The position numbers and the translations under genes are program-made. The notes under the pieces were generated by a model. The model saw nothing but the letters and a program-made list of their open reading frames with translations. It was not told where the DNA came from and did no database searches. From Septoria linicola (lineage: Eukaryota > Ascomycota > Dothideomycetes > Mycosphaerellales > Mycosphaerellaceae), in assembly GCA_024114885.1 (NCBI GenBank), contig CP099427.1:930001-994000 (forward strand): a stretch of DNA of 64,000 bases, given 5' to 3'. This document shows, in pieces, positions 21,660 to 35,528 of this stretch. Position 1 is the first letter of the stretch; each line of letters opens with the position of its first letter.

Positions 21660-24313
21660 TAAATCTTAGCTTATACTTCTAATTAAGTATCGTCTATCGA
21701 ATTTCTACTTCTTTAGCTCTACTAGGCTAGCTTTAGCCTTTAGTTTACTAAGTCTTCTATTTCTTCTTTAAGCTCCGTTAGTAGCTAGTATATATAACTC
21801 TCTCTTTCTTCTTAAGTTATTACTAATAGCTTACTAATAAAGATCTATAGATACTTATATCTAGATAGAAGGCCTAGTTCTATAACCTTCTCTATTAGTA
21901 GCGGTACTTCTTCTAGTTTAACCTAATCTAGAACTAGCTTTAGGTTCTCTTATAGAAAGGTATATTTCTTAAAGTCTATCCTCTTATAGATATACTCTCG
22001 TTTAGAGCTATCTAGTTCCTTAAGCTTATATAATATACCTTCTTATAATACTTTAGATACTCTAAAAAAGCCTTTCTACCTAAACGTAAGCTTATAGAAG
22101 AAGCTAGTTTTTAACTTAGAGTAGTATACTAATACGAGATCTCTTTCCTTTAGTATAATAAGATCTATATAGCGATATTTATCGAAGTACGCCTTGTTCT
22201 ATTCTTAGAGACGCTATTAACGTAGTCGTCCTTCTTCTATAGTCGTTTCTATAGCTTCTAGAGCTTAAGCTCGAATCGTAAGAAGCTCTACTCTAGTCTT
22301 AACCTTACTCTAATCTATAATCTAGAAGGTATAGTATTCTAGCTCGATTAGTAGTACTACGTTACGCTTAATTATTACCTCTAATAGTATTAGACTAGTA
22401 GTAGAGACTATTATCGTTCTCTCTACCTATAGAACTACTAGAATATAGTTATAAATCGTATAAAGGCTACCGTTAGAGAGCTTTAAGTAAGCGTCTAATA
22501 TTATCTTATAGCCGACTTTAACGATAGCGTTAGACTAAAGGTAGTATAGTAAAATATTAATACGTTTAATACTATATAATAGTAGTAGCTTCTCTACTTC
22601 GCTAAGGTTAGTCTTATAGTTATCGAGGATAACTTCTATAGTAGTATCTTACTAGTAAAAGATCTCTTCTTATATAAACCTTACTATCTATACTAAGGAG
22701 ATACTCTTTACTAGGTACTAGAATATACGTACTTCTAGCTAGCGCGATAGAGATTCGCGTATAACTATTAACGAATAGTTCTTTAAGATATATAAGCCGT
22801 CGATATACTACCTCTAGCTAACTATAACTTAGAGCGGGATCTATAGTTCTCTAGGTACCTATCGTCTATACTAAAGACTATAAATAGTATATTACCGAAT
22901 AGTAAGCGAGATTTAAGCCTAGACTCTATCCTACTACTATCGTTTCTAGATAAGATTATATATCTATTTAGCGCTATAGTAACTATTCTTATAGTAGTAT
23001 ACTCTAATAATATAAGCTTATACTTTAGGTTTATCGATAACTCGCTATAGAGGTCTAGCTACTCGCTCTTAGCGCTAGAGCTAGTTATTCTTAATATAAA
23101 ATAGCTAATACTTCTTCCTTAACTACTTATACTCGTTATTAGAAACTCCCTTAGCGCTTATATTCGTATAAGTACGAAAGCGATATTTATTAACTCCTAA
23201 GAGTAGATCTTATTAATTATAGGTAGCTCGCTCTAAATTACTTATATAGAGAAAGCGTTAACGTAAAAGATATCGAAGAATTATTCGTTAATTATTAGAT
23301 CTATATCTTCTTCCTATTCTATAGCCTCTATATCTTTAGGCGTAATAGGCTTCCTCGATAGCGAATCTAGAGCTATATATTTCTTACTAGGAATATATAT
23401 AACGTTAAAGTCGAAGAGGTAGATCTATACTAGCTAGCGCGTTATTACTATATTTAGCAAATTAGAGGTAGCCTTATTAAGCTAGTAAACGAGGGTATTT
23501 ATATTAATCTCTAGTTAGAAGTATACTCTAAATAGCTATAGTTTTAGCTTCTTTAATACTTTTAGTATACTAAGGTATTCGCGTTTTCTAGTATTATACT
23601 TAACTTATACTAGGTTAAATAGGCTGGACTTATACCGAACTAGATAGTAGAGAAGTAGCTCGTCTCGATTATATTAGGAAAGCGTATATCTCTAACCTTT
23701 ACTACTCGAATCTACGCCTACGATAATAAGTCCTACTCTTTCTCTATAGTTAAGAGTAACTAGGGCTAGGGCTGAAACTAGTGCCTTTAAGACGACGTCT
23801 TTAGCTAGTTAGTATTTAGTAGTCTATTAAAACTTAGTATCCTTCTATAAGAGTTTAAATAGTAGAGTAAGGATAATCGTAAAACCTTTAACCTAGACGC
23901 GGTAGTATGTAACTACGCTAAGGAAGATTCGAATCTCCTTCTAATTCTCTAGCGTCGGCTATTTCTTAATCTTCGCTACTCTCGCGAAGTCTAGATAGCG
24001 ACTATCGATACTAGTAAGGTAACTAACGATTACTAGTTATTTATAATAGAGCTATAGCTTATTAAAAGCTACTATTATATTAGCTCGTTCTATATTATAG
24101 AGGACGTCGTCTATAGCTATAATATGTTTAATAACGTAATAGTAGAGGCTAGGTTTAACCTCTTTACTATCGTACTTCGTCTTAGGCCCTTTAATACTAA
24201 TATTATTAAGGAACGGCTATACTTTATACGAGACGTGCTCTATAAGTACTTGATTAATAATACGAACGAACTAGGTAATAGAATTCGTAGCTCCTTATAG
24301 TAACGTTATCTAC
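21660..24313 (-). pseudogene. R0 integrase, RNase H and part of RT, broken
   Basis: Minus-strand pol remnant parallel to R2 29950-32450. The RT active-site codons (F-L-Asp-Asp in the family) read F-L-Asn-Asn at 24202-24213, through G-to-A changes on the coding strand. R2 inserted about 100 bp further upstream in coding sense, so the N-terminal half of RT is at 56919 onward. Confidence 0.75.
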
Positions 24314-24592
24314 TAGTAAGGTAAAGGCCTACCTATATACCGTGCTTAGTAGTTTTAGTATAAAAGTAAGGTAGTAGCTCGTTTCTAAGATAGCAATGTT
24401 TACTCTACTTAATTAATTCAATATCCTACGGTCCTAGTATAGGCTCTTAGTCTTAGGACTACTATTTTGAGCTCGTTACTACTAGTTAATTAACGTATTA
24501 TAAGACTATTACTCTCTAAATAGGTCTTATTCTATAGCGACTACTCTTATACCTGCCTAGGGGGTTAGTATTAGAGTAGTTATTATCTATTA
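24314..24592 (+). repeat. R2 5' LTR (279 bp)
   Basis: Starts TAGTAAGG, ends ATCTATTA, preceded by the target duplication CTAC. Equivalent to the 3' LTR at 56636-56914, with differences mostly C/T and G/A transitions. Confidence 0.88.
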
Positions 24593-25740
24593 ATAGAGCT
24601 AAAGGTAGAGCTATCTCTTCTCTCGTATACTAGGACTAGAAGTATAGAGGGTAGATAGTAGCCTTAAAGTAAGAACTAACGTACTATAAATATTAATAAG
24701 AGGCCTAAAAGAAGCCTACGTAAGAGGCGACTTAAAGGGCTATAATAATATAGAAGCCTCTAGAATATAGATATCGCTCTAACTCGGAAAAGTTATAAAC
24801 CTCTAGTACCTCTTAGTACGGATCTATTTAGTAATTATTAGATAGATAGTAAGGCGACTTACTATATCGGAGATTTACTCGAGGTCTCTATACTTATAAT
24901 AGTCTTCGATTAGACCCTAGTTTAGTATAAAAACGCTCTCGTTTAGATAGCGTAGAGGCTATAGGATAGGCCGGACCTATCTAGGTAATCTCGTATTCTC
25001 TAGTATATAGATCGCTTAGAATAAGCCCTAGTATAGCGTTAGACGCTAATCGTTTAGCTAAGGACACTAATTACGTCTAAGGCCCTAGACCTAGTATATA
25101 GTATAGGCTAACGTAATATTATACTACTATAGTTATATAGCGAATTACTCGAATAAGCGAGATAGACGCGCCTAGCTATAAATAGTCGAACTATACGATA
25201 CGATATGCCTTACTTATTAGGTATAATTAATATAGCTCTAGTATTATAAAGAAAAGTTTAATATTTACTTTCTAATAGCTAAGAAAATTTTAGACTCTTA
25301 TTTTTTAGTTATCGTTTTAAACGATAACTATATTTTATTTAAAAACCTAATTAAGGAGAGTATAATATACTCTTAGAATATCTTCGAACAAGCTCTATAA
25401 GTAAATTAGTATCTACTAGCTAGCCTAAAATACTAGAGAGTAGCTTATCTAACTAACTTAATAAGTAAATTCGAAGATCTCTAGTAAAGCTACTACTCGC
25501 TTTTACTTTATTCCCTCTACTAGATAACGATATATCTATAGAAGTAGAGGACTAAGGAGGTACTAACCTTAACCCTAATACTAATATCTTTTAAGGACCG
25601 AACTTAGGAGGTAGACTATCTATAGCGTAGTTCTAGCTACTTATAGAGACTATCTAAGTAACCTAAAGCTAGAAGGTAATTGTCGCTTAGGTTCTACTAC
25701 TACCTAGCTCGGACTAGAATCTCTTCTTTAATAGAGAGAA
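24593..25740 (+). other. R2 leader between 5' LTR and gag
   Basis: About 1.15 kb without a clear reading frame, matching the reverse complement of R1 53640-54726. A primer-binding site should lie directly after the LTR, but RIP makes it impossible to assign a tRNA. It contains the best-preserved copy of the family palindrome at 25306-25330. Confidence 0.5.
25306..25330. repeat. 25-bp palindrome, R2 copy 1 (upstream of gag)
   Basis: Arms TAGTTATCGTTT and AAACGATAACTA around one central base. This is a perfect inverted repeat with 12-bp arms. Confidence 0.85.
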
Positions 25741-25741
25741 C

Positions 25742-28015
25742 GTAACCGAGTATATTAAGCGTTTTGAAGCGCTATATAGTAACTACTCTATTCTACTTAT
25801 TAATAATAATAAACAGCTTTACGAGAAGTTACTTACTTAGGTTACGGTTATCTAATATAGACGATACTAGCGCCTTAATAGTTTCTACGACCGAGACTAC
25901 GCTAAGTTTAAAGAGTCGATTATTAAGGAATACCGAAAGTACGATAATATATATATACTTAGAAACCGCTACTATATAGAAAACCTTTATAAGGTTAACT
26001 ATAGTAAGGATAATAATCTCTTAGAGTACTTAAGGTAGTTTATACTCTACTCTAATACTATACCTACTTCGTATATAGACGAGCGTTCTCGTACTCTTCT
26101 ATTTATATAAGGCCTTCTATTTCGTTTTAGTAAGAGGCTCTAGGCCTATCTTAGGTTAGATCTTAATAATAAGGACTTAGATTATAGTAAGCTCTTAAAG
26201 ACAGCCTAGCGTTAGATTAATAGTAATAAGGACTTTAAATTAGAAGTATATAACGAAGGCGGTAGAGATGTCTAGTAGTTATATAAAGTAGTAAAGAAGT
26301 CCGCTCTAAGACTAAACTCTAAGTTTAAGGCTAGAGAAACGGTAGTCTATAAAGGCCGTAAGCTAGTAACCGTCGATAATATTACTACTAGTATATAAGA
26401 CCTTATAATCGCTATAATTCGTCGACTCGAAGAAGGAGGCTCGTAGCTACTACGCCTATCGATAGGATAGTAGGCGAAGTCTTACGATTACGACTATCTA
26501 TATATTCTAAGGCCTACTTATAGCTAGGAGATTTCGATTAACTTAGCTACGATAGATAATAGGTTAATAATCAAGGCCTATATAGCGATCGCTCTAAAGA
26601 TTTTAGGTTATTAGATATATAGGCTCGAAGGCTATATAGCTGTAAACTACGAGTACCTATAATAGTTTAAGACTAAGGGCTTAATATATAGAGATCTAAA
26701 GACTAGTATTATATACTATAGAACGTCTCGCCTAGGTACGGAAAAGATATAGTACTACTAGGATAAGGAACTACTAAAGCTATTCGTATTAATAGGAGTA
26801 TTAGAGTAGCGCTACGAGAAGATCGATCTTGAAAATGTAGATCGTTTATTAACGCTAAGAGCGAGCTAGTAGAAGATAGCGAATAAGGTAGCTAGTATTA
26901 ATAGTCTCGTTAATATTAGTTAAGTCGCTTCTATTATATAGGAGGATTAGGACGACCTAATCGGTACCTACGTAGCTAGAGATAGTATAAAGACAAAGTA
27001 GAACCTAAACCTTTCTCGTCTAGTCGAAGAATAGCTAATAGGAGTATAGAAGCGAATTATAACTTAGGCTATAGCTATAAGAACCTACGCTTATCGTTAC
27101 TCTCGTATTAAAGAGGTTAAAGATAAAAACTAGCTAGCTCCTTACCTTATAGATATAGAGAAGTTAGAGGATTCTTAAACTTAGAGATATAATAACGATA
27201 AGATCGAGGATAAGTAGATATACGACTACCTAAATAGTCTACTAGTTCTAGTCGCTCTTACGTATACTTAAAAGCGAAAGAAGGCTAAGGAGCCTCTAAA
27301 GACTAAGCGTATAGACAACTACCTCTAAGCTACGTACGCTAATAATAACGCTAACGTCTTCTAGATAGACAAGATACTCGAATCTAAGATCTAGTTAAGC
27401 TTAGTAGAGATTATTCTCTATAGCGAGCGAGCGTCGTATTCCTTATAGAGTCGTATTCTAAACGATATAGATCTATATAAGAAGCTTAATAAGCTCTATA
27501 TAAAGAAGCGTACGAATAGAGGTAGTAGAGCTAAGATTAGCGTATATTCCTTACTATCTAAAGCCTTTAGCGAGTAGGTAGAGGAGGAGCTAACGAAAGC
27601 TGTTTTAGCGACCGATATTAAGGCCTTCTAAGTTACCGTTATAGCGATTAATATAGTTAAGCCTAGGCTCGCTTCTAAGCTTTATAAGCGAACGGATAAT
27701 ATCCTTCTATTATTTAATAATATCTATTAAATTATTCTAAGTATCTACGTGCCTATAAAGTATAGACCTCGAATAATAGCTTATAAGTCTTTAATTAACG
27801 AGAAGGCTAAGTTAATAATTATACCGATTAAATATGTTTAAAAGCTTTAAGTCGGTATAACTCCTCTTAGTAATATTACTATAGAAGGAGTTAGAGGCAA
27901 GATTACTTTTATTAGGTACTACCTAGAGGTATTAATCGATATCTTTAGCGTAAGAGTTATAATACTATTTCTAGTCTTACTAGCGAACGGCCCGATCTTA
28001 CTTAGCTAACTATAA
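25742..28015 (+). pseudogene. R2 gag-protease ORF, broken
   Basis: One frame reads as protein throughout, interrupted only by TAG/TAA codons at likely Gln/Trp positions. It opens with a gag-like VTEYIKRFEALYSNYS. Coiled and charged segments follow. The C-terminal part near 27749-28015 resembles a retropepsin: PRIIAYKSLINEKAK, where LIDxGA would be expected, and an end near ANGPILLS, like the ILLG strand of retroviral-type proteases. Gag packages element RNA and protease would process the polyprotein. No function remains. The active-site region already carries RIP changes. Confidence 0.7.
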
Positions 28016-28444
28016 GCGTAGTAGGTACGCCTAGCTTCTAAGAACTACGATAATAGCTCTTAGGAGGGCTTAATTAGTACTCTAGACAGCTATATTATTA
28101 TATTTACTAGCTTTAATAGCTGTAGTAATATACGAACTATAGAACAGGTTCTAGGAAAAGCTAGAGTACTAAGGAACTAGCTCTAGTCGATAGCACGAGT
28201 ATAGTAGAGGCTCTAATACGTATATTACGTTAAGATTCGATAGAAGTTAGCGTCTAAACTCTAACTTTCAGTAATTATTAGCTAAAGAATATAGAGTATA
28301 CTATTAAGAACTCTAGATCTTATAATAGCGAGGAGTAGAGAGAGGGATTATAAGCTTTTTAAGCTTCTACTACCCTTTCCGTATAAGGTTTAGTAGTTAG
28401 AGGTAAAAACTCTACTTAGGAGAGTTAGCTAGTAGAACGTTCTA

Positions 28445-28469
28445 TAGTTACCTTTTTAAACGATAATTA
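28445..28469. repeat. 25-bp palindrome, R2 copy 2 (between protease and RT frames)
   Basis: Imperfect copy: TAGTTACCTTTT then TAAACGATAATTA. It sits between the end of gag-protease and the start of the RT-integrase frame. Confidence 0.7.
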
Positions 28470-28479
28470 CGTTATACCT

Positions 28480-31400
28480 CCTATACTATACTTTAAACTA
28501 TACTAGTAGTATAGATAGATAAGCGATTAGTACTAGTATTCGTTTATAGTTACTAATAGCCCTAAACTCCTAGAGAATTAAGTCTTTAACTACCTTACGT
28601 AGTAGTTATCGTATATAAAGGTAATTTACTTTAGAGACTATTTTATAGTAGACTTAATTAGATAAAGTACCTCTCTACGATAGTAGCTCGAACTATTAAG
28701 ACGGGTTAATTATAGCTAGACTTAAATATAGTATAACTATCTCGTAGTAGTAGCTATTAAAGATAACGTCGCTAAATTTAGCTAAAATAGCCGACTTAAG
28801 AAGCTTTTACTAGCTACTAGCGAAGCTAAGCTAGCTTATACTAGCGAGCGAGACTTATACTAGAGTATTAGGTACAGTTTTAAAGATACTATACTAGTGT
28901 CTTAATCGAGCTAGAGTTCGAGTTATAGAGGCGAATACTTAATAATTACCTATAGGAAGATTAGAGAGGCGGAGCTAGCTATCTAAGAACCTAGACCCTA
29001 CGACGAGGTTATTTCTAATAAAGTAGACAACGAGCTTAGCGAAGAGACGTACGTTATCTCGGCTACTATTAATATAGTAGTAGAGAGAGCTCGTAATAAA
29101 GAAGCTATAGAGTAGTAGAAGCTAGATAATTATATTAGCGCCTATACTCTTTATAAGCGAGTTACTAATAAGATTAAACTAGTAAATACAGATATTACTA
29201 TAACTAATAGCTTAAACCCTAGCGGACTAAAGGACTAGCGACGGACTTATATTAAGAAGGAAGCGGCTATACTACCTAGTACTAGACCTTACGATAGTAA
29301 GTATCTAACTAAGAGGTTTTCGACGATCGAGCCTAGATTACGTCTTACGTCTAAACGGCTTATAAAGTTCAAACCTAGTATAGAGCTACTACTAAAGGAG
29401 CTAGATTTGTTATACTATATACTAAGGAATCGAGAAGCTGCCTTTACGTAGGACTTTACGTATTTAGGCCGAATTAATCCTAATATTACTCTACTATAGA
29501 AGATCTAGACGGTTCCTTACGAGCTATAGTAGTATCTAGGCTTTAAGCTAAACCTATCGCTATATTATATCGTAGAAGATATACTAAGGTAACGAATCTA
29601 AGCTAGAACTCTTAAGCTATACTATAGTACCTATCGAAATCTATACTTCCTTATTAGTAAGAAGATAGAGATAGGTAAGCTAAAGAAGTATCGGTTAATT
29701 AACGTAGCTTAGAAGTTTAATTAAGTTACTATAAGAGATTCGAACTTACTACCCGACGCTAAGGGTTTCTCTAAGGACTTTGCCGGTTACGCGCTAGCCT
29801 CGTTAGTTAATATCTTCTCTAGATATAACTAAATCCTACTCGATGAATTATATAGAGACTTTATAGGCTTTGATTTACTACTAGGCCTATTATAGTAGAC
29901 TACGTTACCGTAAGGAGCTACGAATTCTATTACCTAGTTCGTTCGTATTATTAATCAAGTACTTATAAAGTATGTCTCGTATAAAGTACAGCCGTTCCTT
30001 AATAATATTAGTATTAAAGAGCCTAAGACGAAGTACGATAGTAAAGAGGTTAAACCTAGCCTCTACTATTACGTTATTAAATATATTATAGCTATAGACG
30101 ACGTTCTCTATAATATAGAACGAGCTAATATAATAGTAGCTTTTAATAAACTATAGCTCTATTATAAACAACTAGTAATCGTTAGTTACCTTACTAGTAT
30201 CGATAGTCGCTATCTAGACTTCGCGAGAGTAGTAAAGATTAAGAAATAGCTAACGCTAGAGAATTAGAAGAAGGTTCGAATCTTCCTCGGTATAGTTACG
30301 TACTACCGCGTCTAGGTTAAAGGTTTTACGATTATCCTTACTCTACTATTTAAACTCTTATAGAAGGATACCGAGTTTTAATAGACTACTAAACACTAAC
30401 TAGCTAAAGACGTCGTCTTAAAGGTACTAGTTTCAGCCCTAGCCCTAGTTACTCTTAACTTTAGAGAAGGAGTAGGACTTATTATTATAGGTATAGATTC
30501 GAGTAGTAAAGGTTAGAGATATATACTTTCCTAATATAATCGAGACGAGCTACTTCTCTACTATCTAGTTCGATATAAGTCCGGCCTATTTAACCTAGTA
30601 GAGGTTAAGTACGATACTAGAAAGCGTAAATGCCTTAGTATACTAAAGGTATTAAAGAAGCTAAAACTATAGCTATTTAGAGTATACTTCTAACTAGAGA
30701 TTAATATAAATACTCTCGTTTACTAGCTTAATAAAGCTACCTCTAATTTGCTAAATATAGTAATAACGCGCTAGCTAGTATAGATCTACCTCTTCGACTT
30801 TAACGTTATATATATTCCTAGTAAGAAGTATATAGCTCCGGATTCGCTATTAAGGAAGCCTATTACGCCTAAAGATATAGAGGCTATAGAATAGGAAGAA
30901 GACGTAGATCTAATAATTAACGAACAATTCTTCGATACCTTTTACGTTAACGCTTTCTCTATATAGGTAATTTAGAGCGAGCTACCTATAATTAATAGGA
31001 TCTACTCTTAAGAGTTAATAAATATCGCTTTCGTACTTATATAGATATAAAGACCTAAGAGAGTTTCTAATAACGAGTATAAGCGGTTAAAGAAGAAGTG
31101 TCGGCTATTTTATATTAAGAATAACTAGCTCTAGCGCTAAGAGCGAGTAGCTAGATCTCTATAGCGAGTTATCGATAAACCTAAAGTACGAGCTCGTATT
31201 ATTAAGGTATACTATTATAAGAACGGTTATCGTAGCGCTAAATAGACGTATAATCTTATCTAGAAACGATAGTAGTAGGATAGAGTCTAAGCTTAAATCT
31301 CGCTCGCTATTTAGTAGTATACTATTTATAGTCTTTAGTATAGATAATAGGTACCTAGAGAACTCTAAATCCCGCTCTAAGTTATAGTCGGCTAGAGGTA

Positions 31401-32750
31401 GTATATCGATAGCTTATATATCTCGAAGAACTATTCGTTAATAGTTATACGCGAATCTCTATCGCGCTAGCTAGAAGTACGTATATTCTAGTACCTAGTA
31501 AAGAGTATCTCTTTAGTATAGATAGTAAGGTTTATATAGGAAGAGATCTTTTACTAGTAGGGTACTACTATAGAAGTTATCCTCGATAACTATAAGACTA
31601 ACCTTAGTAACGTAGAGAAGCTACTACTATCGTATAGTATTAAGCGTATTAATATTTCGCTATATTACTCTTAGTCTAACGCTATCGTTAAAGTCGGCTA
31701 TAAGATAATATTAGACGCTTACTTAAAGCTCTCTAATAGCAGCCTTTATATAATTCGTAACTATATTCTAGTAGTTCTATAGGTAGAGAGAACGATAATA
31801 GTCTCTACTACCGGCCTAACGCTATCGAAAATAATAATTAGATATAACGTAGTACTACTAATCGAGCTAGAACACCGTACCTTCTAGATTATAGATTAGG
31901 GTAAGGTTAAGACTAGAGTAGAGCTTCTTACGATTCGAGCTTAAGCCCTAGAAGCTATAGAAACGACTATAGAAGAAGGACGACTACGTTAATAGTATCT
32001 CTAAGAATAGAACAAGGCGTACTTCGATAAATATCGCTATATAGATCTTACTATACTATAGGAAGGAGATCTCGTATTAGTATACTACTCTAAGTTAAAA
32101 ACTAGCTTCTCTTATAAGCTTATATTTAGGTAAGAAGGCTTTTTTAAAATATCTAAAATATTATAGAGAGGTATATCGTATAAGCTTAAGAAGCTAGATA
32201 GCTCTAAATAGGAGTATATCTATAAGAGAATAGACCTTAAGAAATATATCTTTCTATAAGAAAACCTAAAGCTAGTTCCGGATTAGGTTAAACTAGAAGA
32301 AGTACTACTACTAATAGAGAAGGTTATAGAACTAGGCCTTCTACCTAGGTATAAGTACTCGTAGATCTTTATTAGTAAGCTATTAGTAATAACTTAAGAA
32401 GAAAGGAAGAGTTATATACGCTAGCTACTAATAGAGCTTAAAGAAGAAATAGAAGACTTAGTAAGCTAAAGACTAAAGCTAGCCTAGTAGAGCTAAAGAA
32501 GTAGAAATTCGATAGACGATACTTAATTAGAGACACGAGCTAGGATCTAGCTACTAAAGCCTAGCCTCTACTATAAAAGAGCTAATCTTCCTAAGATCGT
32601 ACTATCCTAAGCGCTTCTTTTGTTCCTAGAGCTCTAATCTAACTTTCTCGAGTACTTCTCTTAGTCCTAAAGCTACTATCGAGCTCTAATCTAAGCTTCC
32701 TAAGCTCCTCTTTTACTAGATTAGTAGAAATCTAGCTAATCCTAACTATC
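28480..32750 (+). pseudogene. R2 RT-RNase H-integrase ORF, broken
   Basis: A single frame, different from the gag-protease frame, reads from about 28480 past 32700. RT shows NVAQKFNQVTIRDSNLLPDA-type sequence with stops at Gln, LVNIFSRYNQ and LPQGATNSITQF-like segments, and the catalytic pair as F-L-Asn-Asn at 29995-30006 in place of Asp-Asp. RNase H and connection follow (VRIFLGIVTYYRV; near 30830 PSKKYIAPDSLL). The integrase core is near 31540-31900 (LDNYKTNLSNVEKLL; ISLYYSQSNAIVKVG). A Ser/Gln-rich tail includes the repeat array. Gene order RT before integrase is that of Ty3/Gypsy. Quoted segments contain positions that are stops in the present DNA. Confidence 0.8.
32604..32698. repeat. 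Degenerate repeat array downstream of integrase, R2 (two units)
   Basis: Two units with AGCTCTAATCTAA cores separated by about 55 bp, reverse orientation to those of R0 and R1, which have three units. Confidence 0.55.
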
Positions 32751-33441
32751 TCGACGCTATTTTCTATAGCTAAGATAAGTATCTATATAGCTAGTTACTC
32801 TCTTAAACTTAACTTTTAAGTATAGATTCTATATCTAATAGCTAACCTACTATCTCGCTTCTTTTTCTAAGTCCCGAGCCTACTATTACTATAAAAGTTA
32901 GCTATCTCGAGCTACTTTCTACTACTAGGTCTTAAAAATCTAAGCTAGACCTATAATCCTAAAGCTTTTTTCTACTAACGATCTCTAAGGTTAGTACTAT
33001 AATTTATCTTCCTAGAGCCTTTTTCTATTACTAATCGGCGAAGTAAGATAATAATTTTCCGTCCTAAAGGTCCTTTTTACTACTAATTTTCGCCTAACTA
33101 AGAGAATCGCTAAAGATATTAGTTTCTAGTAGAGAATTCTTAAAGTTTAAGGTTTTCAGCCTATATAAAGATAGAAAAGCTTGAATCCTTAGTAATAATA
33201 GCTCTAATAGCTCCTTTCTAGCTATTAATTATAGCGCTAGCGGTCTCTTACGATATAGAAAGCGCGATCTAGTAAGTCGACTAGGTATATGAAAATAAAG
33301 CTCTTTTAAGTTAGTAGAGGTAACGACGATAGTATCTAAGTCTTAGTCCTTGTCGGCGATAGTAAGATATATACTATAGTAGTTAGTAGTAGCGTTAGTA
33401 GTATATAACAGCTATAGAAGCGTTAAGGTAAAGTAAACTTT

Positions 33442-33466
33442 TAGTTATCTTTTTAAACGATAACTA
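33442..33466. repeat. 25-bp palindrome, R2 copy 3 (between pol and ORF3)
   Basis: TAGTTATCTTTT then TAAACGATAACTA, one mismatch from a perfect inverted repeat. Confidence 0.75.
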
Positions 33467-35528
33467 AAACCTTACGTAACTAAGCCTCGCGTATAGACCT
33501 CTAATCCTAATAGTAGTTACGCTACTACGATAAGGTATATAATTAGACTACTTTTACGCTCTAAACGATCTCTTCTTCCTTATTAACTATTAATTAGTTA
33601 CTATAGAGCCTTACTTCTATTAAGTTCGATTCTTATCTTTCGTTACTACCTAGTAACGCTATATAGCTGTTTATATACGTAAGCGGTAACTAATATAATA
33701 GAAAACTCTATAACTAGTTACGCGCTCGACCCTCCTCGCTATTTAAGTTACTTATTACTAGTTACGCGCTTTATATCGCCCTAAGCTACTAATACGACTA
33801 TTTAAAGACGCTCTCTTTCTCTCTCGCGTATAAAGAATAAGACTTCCCCTTTCTAGCGTTCTTTAACGCCTAAGCGCTTATTAAGACTAGCGCTTTCGCC
33901 TTCTACCTCGCCTATTCGAAGTCTAATATAAGAACTACCTAGATAAGATTCCTCGAAGAAAAGATAAAAAATAGCTTCTTTAAGTTCTATATAAGATATA
34001 GCGCTCGCTCATATTAATCGCGAAGGCTCTATCGTTAGCTTCTAGCCTTTAAGTAGACCTCTTACTAGTATAACGAACCTTAATAACGCTACTAAAGCTA
34101 TTCTATTACTAGAGACTCTATAAGAATAAAAGGAGAGTATCGACTTAGTACTTAAGTAGGTTAAGGAAGTAAACGATAGAATAAAGATTAGTATATTTAA
34201 CTTCTTTAAACGCCTCTTAGCTAAGATTTTACTAAAGTATCTTAACGTATAGAGCGTAAAGCGCGATAATATAAAGAAAATACGCTAAGAAGGCTAAGAC
34301 TTAGTAAAGAAGAGAAACTTAATCTAGTAATAGCTACGTATAGAGTTTAAGTACGAGTAGAACTTCCTCTTCCTTAACTAAGTCTTATATAATAAAGAGA
34401 TACTTAGGAACCTTCGTTAATAGTTAAATAAGTATAAAGGCGTCTTTAAAGAAAGTAAGCCTAAAGACTAGGTTTTCTTAACGTAGTAAAAGTAAGATCG
34501 TTTCTATTAGTAGGTAGCGAACATATTCTCTCGTAGCTAGTACTTTTAGCTATAGAGGAGTAAGAAGACTCCTAGCTCGTAAAACTTAGGCTTTATTAAT
34601 ACGAACTTAGATAGGAGACGCTACTAGAACAAGTTTAAGGTAGAGCTCTTATAGGTCGACGTGTTTAGCTATAAGATAAGAGAGGTACGCCTAGAGGTAG
34701 GCTATAGACTTAATTAGTATAGATTTATAGTTAAGCTTACTAAAGGAGAGGCTTTCGAAGAATCGACTTACGTGTTCCTAGTAGTAGAGAAATAGCTCTT
34801 AATATCCTATAGACTATTACCTTCTCCTAGAAATCTAAAATCTAATAGATAACTCTTCTTCTTTACGCCTAAGAGCCTATCTTTATCTAGTCTTACTCGG
34901 AACTCTAGTTAAGAAGAAGAAGAAGAAGGTAATTTACTTACGACCTCGGAGCCTCGCCTTAGAGATTCCGTATCGTCTAGTACTATATAGAGGCTAAAAG
35001 CTTAGTTAGAGAAGTTAACGCTAAGCTCTATAAAGAAGCCTACGCCTATCCTTTATAAGAGTAGGAGGCTTACTAGAATTCGTACTAGAGAAACTATTAT
35101 TACCTCGATCGAGACTTCTTCTATACTAAGCGCTTTAGGTAATAGCGATCCTATATAAGACTAAGTATTACCTACGATAGAGCTACTACTAGGTCCGTAA
35201 CGCTTATCGCTAATTATACTAGAAGATAATAGCGGAATTAAGCTAGAGAGCGACTCGGAGCCTAATCTACGTTACTAGGCTTATATAAAGGATAGTATTA
35301 CCTCTAAAGTCTACTACTATATAATCGTTAGTAGAGCTTTTAAAGAAGTCGATAATATCTAGGAGAAGAAGAAAGTAGCTAAGAGCTACGCTTTAATTAA
35401 TATTCTTCTATACCTTAGCTAGCCTCTTTATAAAGAATATATAACTAAGATAGGTAATACTATAGGTTTAAAGCTACCGAAGACGGCTAACGTAACGTAT
35501 ACTCTCTACTAGCGTATTATTTAGATAG

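Larger units (their letters stand above)
16657..24313 (-). mobile_element. Gypsy copy R0, 3' part (3' LTR to middle of RT)
   Basis: Minus-strand Ty3/Gypsy element, the outermost and oldest layer. From the right it reads RT (broken at 24313), RNase H, integrase, a degenerate repeat array (21395-21606), ORF3 (about 17085-20250), a purine-rich tract (RC of 16937-16950) and 3' LTR 16657-16936. It is interrupted at 24313 by copy R2 and resumes at 56919. The intact equivalent junction is present in copy R1 near 49420-49440, which proves the interruption. Confidence 0.85.

Noticed and set aside
16657..24592. Inverted 279-bp repeats at both ends, suggesting a DNA transposon with long terminal inverted repeats
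   Set aside because: The inner flank of the right repeat is mid-RT sequence, which resumes at 56919, and the same repeats form direct pairs around R1 (35533/54727) and R2 (24314/56636) with duplications. They are LTRs of oppositely oriented nested copies.
25764..25979. A 71-codon open frame on the plus strand
   Set aside because: It starts at TTG and overlaps the gag frame of R2 in another phase. The gag frame is the one conserved in R0 and R1.
30260..30290. GGTTCGAATC, like a tRNA T-loop
   Set aside because: It lies inside the conserved RT frame of R2 and recurs in R1. No acceptor stem or anticodon arm can be folded around it.
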